A DNA stretch of 64,000 nt from positions 82,382,402 through 82,446,401 of the forward strand of contig CM044871.1 in the NCBI GenBank assembly GCA_024500155.1, given 5' to 3'. Every line of letters starts with the position of its first letter. Within the stretch, counting starts at the first letter, position 1. This document shows, piece after piece, positions 21,907-32,626 of the stretch. The stretch comes from Chenopodium formosanum. Its lineage: Eukaryota > Streptophyta > Magnoliopsida > Caryophyllales > Amaranthaceae. The notes beneath the pieces are model-generated. The model was given only the letters and a program-made list of their open reading frames with translations. It did not search any database and was not told where the DNA came from. The position numbers and the translations under genes were made by a program.

Positions 21907-23099
21907 GGCAAAATACTTCTTAAAATAATAACGTTATCCAAAATTCTTCATTAACAATCTCATATCAAAGAGACATTTATTCAATAAGCCGAAGTTTTTC
22001 TAAATTGAAATATGACGTGCTTTCACCAAAAAAAAAAAAAAGTAATTTTTTAAATGCTTAAATATGTGGTTTTGATGAGATTCATTGTCAAATCTTAGGT
22101 ATCAAATCTAAAATTTTAACCAAATAATCTAATTAATATATATGAAATACGGAGTAGCATATATTTAATTTGCATGTATACACATGTGTTTTTATCTTAT
22201 AAAAATGCAAACACAACCTTTTATTAGCGATCTACATAAAAATTAAATGTGTTTTTACTGTAGGAAATTTACATAGACATCACAACCTCACCCTTTAAGT
22301 AGTGATAGAGATATTCTATGTACTCCGTATTATATACTTGGCTTATGATTGATTCATTAATATATGTTGACATTTTTCGTTTTTAAAAGAGATTTACTCC
22401 GTACCAAACTTAGCAAAATGACTCATATTTAATTATTCAATTTGAAATATCCAAATACTTGAAATCACTTGACTCGATTTAACTTAATCAGAACCAATCC
22501 AACTTGACCTAAATGGACCCAATTAACCCTACAATCAGTGTTTTTAATACCGTTTATTTTATCAAAATAAGCATATTATTATTAACAACATAATAGAAGA
22601 GTAACTCGACCCACCCAAAATTACCTAGTGTAAAAAATTGACACGACACAATAAATCTAACCCGAACATAAACCAATCCAACCTCATCTAAACGACCCGG
22701 CCACCTCTGTAATGAACCAACATACTACGACAAATCGGTGCCACGAAACACCGATAGGGCCAAACACAAGGCCATGTTGCCGACGAGTTACCCAACGGGT
22801 TGACACGACACCGTGAGAAAATTCGAGTAAATCAAAACTCAATAAAATAACACAAAATAAAATACTCCATTTTTCACCTCTACCCACGTGCCCGTACTTA
22901 CACATACACAATTTTTTTCATTTTACCCCCTTCATTCATTTTCATTTTCTTTTTCCTGTCTTTTTTATTTCCTTTCCAAAAAATTAAAAATCTATTTTCT
23001 CTCTCTTTCCTTGTTTTTTCCTTGTAGAAGACCAAGAAATGCATAGCAATTAGCAACTCATACTTGTTGACAATTTTGCAGAATTTCTCTCTTTTTAAT
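21907..23099. other. Intergenic DNA and putative IDD promoter
   Basis: No gene. The last 200 bases (about 22900-23100) become strongly C/T-rich on the plus strand (CTCTCTCTTTCC), typical of plant core promoters or 5' leaders. No single TATA box stands out. Confidence 0.45.
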
Positions 23100-23707
23100 T
23101 TTCTCTCTCCTCCATTTCTCAACCTCGCCGTCTTTTCAAAAATCCCCTTTTAACCCTCTAAAATTGTCCACTTCTTCTTTGAATCTTTCCCTAAATATTC
23201 CCAAATCAATTGCTACTTCAACCTCTATATCTTACAATTTTAGAAATTCCCCTTTTTTTTCTTTAAAAAAAACCCAAAAATTTCCCATCAAATCCTGCTT
23301 CTTCTTCGCTGGAAATCTATTCATTTTCCGGAGAAATTTCTGGGTTCAACAACAAAAAGAAGAAAACCCAGAAATTATTACACCCTTTTTATGAATTTTT
23401 GAAGTAATTTATTAAGAGTAATTACTCTAATTAGTAGTAGCGTTGGCTAATTTTATCACCCAGTGTCATGTTCTTCTAGTCAGAGAATCATCAGTGCAGG
23501 GACCAGCTGGTAGTTGGGAGAAAGATTATTTTTTTTTTTTTTTGGGAAAGAAAATAAAAATTGAAGTGATAAAAGCAAATTGACTGGTAGCTGTTGAAGA
23601 GAGAGAAAAGGGAAGAAAAAAAATTTGAGTGTGTTTTTTGTTTTTTTCTCTCTCTTAAAAAAAAAACCCTAAAAAATATCCTGTTTTTCCCCAAAAATAA
23701 TTTGGTG
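23100..23707 (+). promoter_or_regulatory. Probable 5' leader of the IDD gene
   Basis: CT-rich then A-rich leader-like DNA leading into the ATG. Open frames inside it (for example 23164-23394) start from non-ATG codons and are low complexity, so they are not called. The transcription start was not located. Confidence 0.4.
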
Positions 23708-26144
23708 ATGCCGGCAGATTTGGATGATTCATCAGCTAAAACCATGTCAAATAACACAGGAGCTTCTGGAGAAGCTAGTGTTTCTTCAAGCGGTGATCAA
23801 ACAGAACCCTTAAAACCCCCAACTAAAAAGAAGCGTAATCAGCCTGGAATGCCCGGTAATCCTTTGATTTCACAACTTCCGTTAGTCATTTTTGTTTGTG
23901 TTGTTTGAATGGAATGATTATTGATTTGTTGGTTGATAATTTTGAATGAGTAGATCCGGATGCTGAGGTGATAGCGTTGTCGCCGAAAACTTTAATGGCG
24001 ACGAACAGATTTGTGTGTGAAATATGTAACAAGGGTTTTCAGAGAGATCAGAATCTTCAGCTACATAGAAGAGGGCATAATTTGCCATGGAAGTTGAGGC
24101 AGAGATCGAGTAAAGAAGTGAAGAAAAGGGTTTATGTTTGCCCTGAAATTAGTTGTGTTCATCATGATCCTTCTAGAGCTTTGGGAGATTTGACTGGGAT
24201 TAAGAAACATTTTTGTAGAAAACATGGTGAAAAAAAATGGAAATGTGAGAAATGTTCTAAAAAATATGCTGTTCAATCTGATTGGAAAGCTCATATCAAG
24301 ATTTGTGGTACTAGGGAATATAAGTGTGATTGTGGCACTCTTTTTTCAAGGTTGGATTTTTTTAAAATTTTTTTTTAAATTTCTAAAGATTTTTTTTTGG
24401 TTGTAAGAGATTTTTATTGGTAATTAATTTTGTGGGATTTATTTCTTTGTTTGTTTTTGTTGATGAATTGACAGGAGGGATAGTTTTATTACACACAGAG
24501 CATTTTGTGATGCTTTAGCTGAGGAAAGTGCAAGAAATCATCCTAATGGTAAGAATAATGCTAATAACAATAGCACTAAGATGGAGATTGAGTCAAAAGC
24601 TTCAGCTGTAATCGCTTCGCCGCCACCAGCAGCAGCACCGCCGCAGCCATCAGTGTCACAACAGATGCCTCCTCCGTCGCCATTGCCTGCTCCTCGGCAA
24701 TCAACACCGCCACCACCACCAGCACCGACGCAGTCAACTCCAATTTCTGTGACTCCAGCTACTACTATGGTGTCATCCGTTTTGCCTATTCAGAGTTCAG
24801 GTATATTGACCATTTCTTAAGTAGGAAAACAAGGTGGTGTCATATTAATACTTGTGTTTGTGTGCGTGGTTCTCTGATATGCTCTTTATTTATTTTTTTG
24901 TTGAATTGGATGATGAGTTTGGTTGTCTTTCTCTAATTTTGTTTGTTTTTAATCTTTGATGATTTTTCTTTGGATTTAGTTTATTTTGTCTGTTGTTGAT
25001 CTTATTTTTTTTTGTTTTTATTTGGGTTTTAGATTGGATGCTTATATATTAATGCTGACTTAAAGATTGTATTAAAGCTACATATTTTAGTTAAAAGATG
25101 TCAACAGAGTGCAGTTGGGTAGGAGATTAAATGATTTTAATATCTTTGAAACTTTCATTAAAGGGGCAGATCCAATTGATTCAAAAGTGTTTAAGAGTGG
25201 AAGAGTTGGATAGAAAGGGGGAGATGAGAAAGGAGACTATGATTGAATTTGACTCTTTTACTTTTATTTAAAGTTCATTTTTAGTGCAGAAAGATAAAAA
25301 GGCCATTGCTGTTTAGTGAAGAAACACTTTTTCATCTTGTTTTACAGTTCAAGGGTTGCCCGAAAGTCATACTCCGGTCTCGGAAGATGTACTCCCTCCG
25401 GTGTCTATGGTCACAGCTGGGTTAAATGGTAGTGGAAGCAGTAGCAGTAGTTGCAGTTCTAGTAGTGGTGCCAATACTAGTAGCAGTGTATTTGCTACCT
25501 TGTTTGCTTCTTCCTCAGCTCAGCCAGCTAGCTTACAGTCTCATGCAAATCCGGCTTTCTCAGACTTCATTCAAACCATGACTCAACCCGAATGCCCTCC
25601 ATCAGAACTTCCCCAATCTGCACCAGCAGAACCCATTTCACTTTGCCTGGCTACTAATCACGGGTCATCGATTTTTGGGCCTGCTGGTCAAGAACGAAGG
25701 CAGTATGCTCCGCCTCCACAGCCAGCAATGTCAGCTACAGCACTACTTCAGAAGGCTGCTCAAATGGGAGCAAATGGTGGGTCTTTGCTTCGTGGACTTG
25801 GACTTGTCTCGTCAACTTCATCTGCTGGACCCTCGGATAGTCTTCAGTGGACTTCTCGACAAGTTGAGCCTGAGACTAGCCCTGTCCAATCCGGCCTTGG
25901 GTTGGGCTTACCTTGTGATGAAGGGTCCGGATTGAAGGAACTCATGATCGGAAGCTCTTCAATGTTTGGGCCAAAACAACCTACCCTGGACTTCCTTGGA
26001 TTGGGAATGGCTGCCGGGGGAAGCCCAAATGGGGGTCTCTCGGCACTAATCACATCAATGGGGAACGGCCTTGATGTGGCTGCCGCAGCTGCTTCGTTTG
26101 GAGGACCCGAGTTTGCTGGTAAAGACATTGGAAGGAGCTCATGA
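23708..26144 (+). CDS. IDD: INDETERMINATE DOMAIN (IDD) C2H2 zinc-finger transcription factor
   Basis: Nuclear DNA-binding regulator of the plant IDD family. Exons: 23708-23855, 23954-24350, 24475-24800 and 25348-26144, all with GT-AG borders and matching phases, giving 555 residues. A Lys/Arg block (KKKR, near residue 40) is a likely nuclear signal. The ID domain follows: DPDAEVIALSPKTLMATNRF, C2H2 finger 1 (C71, C74, H87, H91), finger 2 (C112, C117, H135, H140), then two C2HC-type fingers (WKCEKCSKKY.. and YKCDCGTLFSRRD). The middle is Ala/Pro-rich and Ser-rich. The C-terminus has the two family motifs MSATALLQKAAQMG and TLDFLGLG, which in Arabidopsis members mediate partner binding (family knowledge). 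The ATG at 23708 fits the usual N-terminus. The exact orthologue (IDD4/5-like or other) is not resolved. Confidence 0.92.
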
Positions 26145-26590
26145 TATGAGAAGCAAAGGGAGAAGCTAGATTGTACAGAGCATCACTTAGATGTTGCAAG
26201 AGAATCAGATATAATTGTAGGTGGGGTTACTTATTTGCAATTTATTATGCCTATAATTAAAGACTTAAGAGGCAGTTGGGGTCTTTTTGATAAATCTGCT
26301 GCTTTTATAATGATAAAAAAGGGCTATAAAATATGTTGTACTATGTTGTAATTCAACTATTTCTGGTTAGAAACTTTAGACAAATCTATTCCCCCTGTTA
26401 AGTATGTAAAAGGGGGGAATTAGTAAATTCATGAATCAAGTTAAGTTCTATCAATTGTCCATTCTCTGCTGGTTGCTTAGCTGCTACTGTTACTTCATGG
26501 TTGTTGCAATTTCTTTTTTACGCAATATTTTCGAAAGATACGGTGCAGTTTTATTACTATACCTTTGAAAAATACAGTAGTTCACTACTA
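26145..26590 (+). other. IDD 3' UTR and downstream spacer
   Basis: Contains AATTAAAGAC and TATAAAATATG-like A-rich signals around 26250-26330 that could direct polyadenylation. Otherwise empty. Confidence 0.4.
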
Positions 26591-26595
26591 AACAA

Positions 26596-26770
26596 GGTTG
26601 GTCTGATGGTGGGAGCTGCACTTGGTGACTTGAAAGTCCCAAGTTCGAATCCCACCGCTAGCGCTTGTTTTGACGCTTACCTTCCCCCGCCCCCCTCCTA
26701 GTCTCCTGCCCATGGGCAGATTCACTGTGTATCAGAGCTTCACGGTAGCAAGTTTTCTTCGTGAAGTTTA
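26596..26770 (+). mobile_element. tRNA-derived SINE
   Basis: Box A-like GGTTGGTCTGATGGTGGG (26596-26613) and box B-like AGTTCGAATCC (26642-26652) are spaced as in a tRNA-derived promoter. A CTGCCCATGGGCAG body with a different base composition from its flanks follows. The 3' end is not sharply defined. Confidence 0.55.
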
Positions 26771-29700
26771 AATTCAGTGGCAAATTGAAAATAGAGCTTT
26801 GCTGAAATCTGGTTGATTGCAAGTTAATCAACTGGTGAAGTAATGTTGGCTAAGTGGCTCTAACAGACTAACATCTACTATACTGCAATGTATAACCTAA
26901 TTAATTGGTCTTAAAATGTTTTAAGATCTCCAACTTTAGATTTATGTTGAGAAGAATGAATTTGGTAAGTAGTAGTAAATTGTGTAAATTTGGATGGGTA
27001 TCTTAGTATTGTTGTGCCTAACGCGTTATAATTTTAGGTTTTCGTATTCGGTGTTTTAGATTTTACTTTATTTTATTTTTGGTATACATTTTATTAATAC
27101 TAATACATTTTATTAATACTAATACGGAGAACTTTGTATCTAAGTTGTACACTTGTACCTAACAATATTTACATTTTACACCTAAATTTTAGATTAAGTT
27201 TTATATTTTCCATTTTATTTTTACTATTGTACAAAGTATATTTCTCTTTCCAAAAAATAAAAAAAGGTATATTTCTTTTACTTTATTTACTGTACCTTTT
27301 TTCATGCATTCTCTTTTGAAACAAGGTATGCAGTATTAATTGGGCATTACCAAAAGAAAACAGAGGGCATACAAGAAGCAGATCAGATTGATATAATGAT
27401 ATGGTTATATTGGCACTTTCATGTGAGCTTCCCTTGTTTGCTTGCTGAGAGAATTAGCTTTCTTCTTGGATAACAACACTCTTTTGGAATATATATACTG
27501 TATTTATTATCCAGTCAAAGGAAAACAAAAAAAAATAATTGACACTGAAATAATGTTAGGATATCCAACAATCTGACAAGTTTGCATTTAAGATTGCGTA
27601 CCCCAAACAAGAATGCTACTTCTTTTGCTTTCTTTAGCCATCTCTATTTGTTTAGGCTTTGCCTTTGACAATCACCGGCCACTGCTCCTCTAGACTCGTA
27701 AACAGAAGGTTGTTTACGTCTCGTCTCTAGCTAATGTCCACAATTATTCGGCACCCATAGCCCCGGCCCCATTCTACGATAGATCAAGTCTCGTAATAAT
27801 ATGTCACTTTTTAAATTAAGTTAATACGGAGTACTTGATTACCACCATAGTTTGTTAGTGACTTTTGTCTCTATAACCTAATAATGTTAAAAATCAAATA
27901 AATGACTGATGTATGATATTATATATGTTACATGCGTGTGTCTAGTAATTTTCAAACTTTACTTATATAAGTGACAAAGAAATGAACAAAAGATAATGGA
28001 AACAGCTTAAAGTCTAAAGAGGATGTTTTGAAAATTAAGGAGAGAAATTGGATGAAATATAACATGGAATAATAGTAGTGTTAGTTGATAACCAATAAAA
28101 AAGATCCAGTTTGTAGTCCTATATATGAGGGCTATAATGGTTGTTATTGTACACACAGCAATTAAGTGGATGTCTAGTTGCTTATCAAGTTCCCAATTTT
28201 GACGTCGGCAATTGAAAACAACAGTACTGCTGAAACCCCTGGATTCTCATTATTGACATCACCAAATAGGTCCAAATTACCAATTATGCATGCCTAGCCT
28301 ACCAACAAATATTAATGCTTAATAGTCTGTCTGTTTTTATTTCTTTTATGTAGCCTCAAAGACTAAGTATATACTTCGTATAAAGTTTTAAAACATATTC
28401 TAAAACTAAACTCAATCATACTTTTTATTTAGTAGTAATTTTCACGTGTATGACAAAATCGTGTGTTATTGAATTAGATTTTACTTTATAATTTTCACAT
28501 ATAACTGTAATTCTATATTTTTTTAAAAACATTTTATATCAAGTTCACAAGTTTTCAACCCCTTATTTTTTAATTTTCTTTACAACCTTTGTGTTATAGG
28601 AAGTATATATTTAGAAAATTCCGAGTACTACTAATAATAACTTTAAATAATCTTCAACATTATTTTCTTGTACAAATTTTTACCCCATATATGTTATGCA
28701 TTAACATGAATATATTTTAATTTTTATTAATTACTCTGTACCAAGTACGGTAAGTAACACTTCCATGATGGAAATATTTTAATATACTTCTAGGTTTATT
28801 ACAGGAATTTTCCATGCTTTAGCTTTTTTTTAAAAATGCCTAAGTTTTTAGAACCATCAATGCAAGTATGATTCCCAAAACAAAAAGAAAAAAGGCCACC
28901 CTACAATATTCAATTAAAAACAAAATCCTATATATGTTTGACTGTTTGTGTTTGTTCCTGCCTCAAACCTTTCCCACTAGTGTGTCTCCATCCTGCTGCT
29001 GGTTTACATACACACCTTCCCTGAGTCCCTAACTCATGTTATATTCAAAAGTCAAGACATATGTCATCATGAAAAGCCGTTGTACATTATACAGAATTAC
29101 GGAATATAAAATATTACTCCGTAATAGACCAAGTAGTATACTCATACTTCGTAGTATTCATGTTTTAATCAGTACGGAATTATTTTTGTTATTAGGTATT
29201 GACTTCTCTCCTCGATCATATATATAAATCTACAAATGAGAAATAATTTAATCAGTTACGCTAGTAGTTTAACTCACCTTCTAGCTCTTTGTATTTAACT
29301 TTGGATTGCATTATTTAAAATTAGGTTGAAAAAATTGAAGAAAGTTCAAGGAAATAAGGTTGAGACAAAAACTACGAAATAAGTGGGGGTTGTAACCAAG
29401 ATTGATGTGAAGAAGCAGTTGTTTAAGAAAATAGGCACACACATTCTATTAAGAAAATGTGAAAAGGGCAAAACCCGGCAATGCGAAAAACCAAGTGTAA
29501 ACGGGCTCGGATCCATATTCCCACAAACATTAAAGGTGGGATCACTGCAACGTTATAAAGGCCATGAATTTGTGCGACCTTCAACATAAACTACCATTTC
29601 TATTATTGTTGTCCTTTTCTCATTTTTAATTATGCCACGACCTTGGTCTACATTTCGCATTCTACTATTCTTTGTTCCGTTCTTGTCTTCTAGCTACTAC

Positions 29701-29799
29701 ATGTCTATGAAATTATGAATACACCCCTTTAGTTAAGCGAGTAAGTTTGGTGAAGTTGGTGATGAGCTCCTATCGTAAATTTAAGGTCACAAGTTTAAA
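26771..29799. other. Gene-free AT-rich DNA
   Basis: About 3 kb with no recognisable gene. Short plus frames (27134-27319, 29036-29227, 29383-29589) show no domain and sit in AT-rich context. Confidence 0.5.
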
Positions 29800-29801
29800 T
29801 A

Positions 29802-29896
29802 CTACCTCCGGTTTTTATTATATGCAACTTTGGTGTAATATTTATTTGTGAGACATAAAAAATTTCAAAGTTACATATAATACGAACCAGAGGTAG
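29802..29896. mobile_element. Stowaway-like MITE
   Basis: 95 bp with CTACCTCCGG and (reversed) CTACCTCTGG ends and TA on both flanks. The inverted arms contain TATGCAACTTTG/CAAAGTTACATA. The DNA just left (29745-29800) has box A- and box B-like text, so the insertion may have hit an older SINE. Confidence 0.8.
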
Positions 29897-29898
29897 TA

Positions 29899-31035
29899 TT
29901 ATCATTTATTTGTAATTGGGAGTGAGAGATTTTCGTACCTTTATTCATTGATCTTAAGTTTTGACTTATTAAGCTAGATTGATTGGCTTGTAAAATGTGT
30001 TGCTGAATAGGTTTAGAAATTTTCTTAATTTAGAAATTTTCTTAATTATATAAGGTATATTAATTGTACAAAATGCTAATTAAGGAAAATAGACTACATG
30101 TGTGACTTGTGACTAATTGTTCTATATTGAATTATTGAGGAACTAAAGTTTAAAAGAAGAATGACTTGCATTAGTTGCATATATAAATGGGCTACTTGAG
30201 CTATCATCAACTGGTTTAAGGATAGATCCTTAAAAATGGAAGAATATGTTTGCCATCCGGAGTACTCCATGAATTCCAATTGTGATAAAGAATTGTAATT
30301 TTAAGGTTTTATATCGTTTTCATGGGTCAGAACTTTCTATATTCAAATTCCAATACTTCATTTGGTTTGATATGGTTTGGGTTTGGGTAAGTGAACATCC
30401 CTAGACGGAGTGAGTAATATGTTTGGAGCATTTAGCAAAGAGGTTGTTATTATTTATTAAAAAAAAAAAAGAAAAAGAAGAGAGGTTGTTATTATTATTA
30501 TTCTTATACATTAAGGTTAAGGAAAAAGATCTTATTGAGCCTATGCTTGTAATAGGCTAACCATATTAGTCTAACTTTATTGGTAGTGTGGACTGTGGAG
30601 GAAGAATAAAAGAATCCTAACTTCCAAAGAGTTTGGTTCATAAATTTCAGGTATGAAACATTAGTTTGGAATAAATAAAACTCATGCCTAATGTTTATCA
30701 AAACTCCAAATTCTAAACTCATACCTTAAACCTATAACATATAGAGCTTAAAAAAAAAGAAGATTAAAAAGTGAGGAGGATATGACTCATATAAAACCTT
30801 TAGGTATCAACTATAAAAAAAAAATAAATCTATTTGTAAACAACCAAATAGAAGACATTCCGAATTAAGTTCCAATCCTTTATCATTTTAGCTTTAACCC
30901 TAATTCCAAATCCAAATTAAATCACTTAATAAAAACCAAACATTAATCCATTTTTGAACAACAACTTCGAATTATTTTTTACTTAGCATTTCAATTTCAT
31001 ACCACTATATAAACCAAATATCTGTAAAAGTTAAG
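29899..31035. other. Gene-free AT-rich DNA
   Basis: No gene or named element recognised. Confidence 0.5.
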
Positions 31036-31248
31036 GGTCTGTTCACATTTACTGAAATGAGCTGAACTGAAATTAACATTTTATGAGATAAGAAGATTAA
31101 GAATTAAGCTGAACTGAAATTAATATTTTATGAGATAAGGAAATTAAGAATTAAACTGAAATGAACCGAGCAACAGACTCGAACTTTATACTTGTAATTT
31201 TTACGAGTATAAGTCAGAAGGCAAACCTTTACCACTAGGCCAATTCCA
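31036..31248. mobile_element. Tourist-like MITE fragment and adjacent SINE-like segment
   Basis: 31036-31165 begins GGTCTGTTCACATTTACTGA and carries repeated GAGCTGAACTGAAATTAA, so it is one arm of the CAGTTCAGCTCAG family; the other arm is missing. Next to it, on the minus strand, TTGGCCTAGTGGTAAAGG (box A-like, about 31244-31227) and AAGTTCGAGTCTG (box B-like, about 31186-31174) look like a short SINE. The SINE call is tentative. Confidence 0.45.
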
Positions 31249-31256
31249 TGTACAGT

Positions 31257-31902
31257 TAGGGATGTCAATGGGGCGGGGCGGGGCGGATGTTGGCATTCCC
31301 ATCCCCATCCCCACCTAATATTTTCATCCCCATCCCCATCCCCATCCCCGCGGCGGGTCCAATTTTCATCTCCATCCCCGCCCCACCGGGTACAACTCCA
31401 AAACCATCCCCGCCCCAACCCCCACTTGGATATTCATCCCTACCTAATCCCCACCAAAGACCCGCCTTATCCCCACCCAAGATCCACCTAATATCCGCAT
31501 CTCAAATACACAATCTTACATAATTAATACGAATTATAAAATAAAACATTCTATACACATTTTTGTGTTATAATATAAGTGTCGTACAAAATATTAAAAT
31601 TAATATTGTATTTCATGTAATTATTTTATAAATAGAATAAAAGTATGTAATTTTGTTTTAAAAGATATATAGATGTGGGTATGAGGCGGGGATGGGGCGG
31701 GTACGAAGTGGGGCGGGTGGGGTGGGGCAGGGCGGGGATGGGGCGGGTACAACTTAAAATCCACCCCGCCCCATCACCCATGGCGGGTATGGTTTTTATC
31801 CCCATCCCCGCCCCACCACCCGCCAATCCGAGACCCATCCCCGACCCATTGGGGCGGGGATGAGGCGGGTCTCCTACTTGACCCGCCCCACTGACATCCC
31901 TA
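31257..31902. mobile_element. GC-rich hAT-type MITE with perfect 8-bp target duplication
   Basis: The ends are TAGGGATGTCAATGGGGCGG and (reversed) TAGGGATGTCAGTGGGGCGG. The flanks are TGTACAGT at 31249-31256 and again at 31903-31910. Both GC-rich ends are made of GGGGCGGG/CCCATCCCC words, around an AT-rich core (about 31500-31670) with no transposase. All hAT hallmarks are visible. It lies about 700 bases upstream of the PP2C start codon, just before that gene's leader. Open frames across it are low-complexity artefacts. Confidence 0.92.
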
Positions 31903-32129
31903 TGTACAGTATTTATTATCAACGAGGTTTAATTGAACCAATTGTATGAATGAAGCTCGTTCAATGATCGAGATTGGAATCAAAACGAATCTAGTCCGTA
32001 ACAGGCCCATAGTTCCGTTTAGACCATTTCAGGCTTGCAACTTGCAAATCACGTGATTTGTGTTTCTCGTTCTGCCATTTAATTTTAAAATAATTATATC
32101 CATTTCTCTCCTCTTTTTTCGGCCAAGAA

Positions 32130-32626
32130 GAGAGAGAAAATTCCCCACCGCCGGCACTCTTCTACTCTATTCGCCGGATTTTTTTAGGGTTTTATCCTAC
32201 TTTCGTCAATTACCCTAAATTCTTACCAATTAATTTCTAATTTGGTAAGCTTTAAGCTTGATTTATTAATTATTGTTGCTTTTTTTACTGATTTTTTTTG
32301 GGGTTTATATTGTTTGATTTAATTTTCGGTTTGAAGCTTATTTGATGATCATTGAAGTTTATTTTTCAATTTCATGAATAAGTAAGCTTGATGCCTTGCT
32401 AAATTTTGTGTAATTTCTTTCTAATTTTTGGAATTAATGTAAAAAATATTGTTTTATGCTTGAATTGTTCTGGGAGACATTTATGAATTTACATTTGTAT
32501 TGATATGTGTTGATTAATTAATTAGTAGCTGTGATAGTTGTGACTTATTGTGGAAATTTGGTTAAATTTTTAGGTTTTATTGGGCTTTGTATTGGCAAGG
32601 GATGATTTGGCCTTTAAGGGTTTAAG
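32130..32626 (+). promoter_or_regulatory. PP2C 5' leader with a leader intron
   Basis: A C/T-rich start with GAGAGAGAAAA (32130-32140) leads to a donor at TTTG/GTAAGC (intron from 32245) and an acceptor TTTTTAG at 32573. This would be an intron of about 329 bases wholly inside the 5' UTR, which is common in plant genes. Inferred from splice signals only. Confidence 0.5.

Noticed and set aside
22440..22700. ACCCAAC/CGACCC-rich segment as a telomere-like or hAT element
   Set aside because: No inverted ends or duplication could be paired.
23164..23394. Frame in the IDD leader as an upstream ORF
   Set aside because: It starts at a non-ATG codon and is Ser/Phe-rich low complexity.
29383..29589. 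68-codon Lys-rich plus frame
   Set aside because: Non-ATG start (GTG-like), no domain; could be an old fragment but nothing supports a gene.
31128..31922. Gly/Pro-rich frames over the GC-rich hAT MITE
   Set aside because: Low-complexity products of GGGGCGGG and CCCATCCCC repeats; MITE ends and target duplication explain the region.
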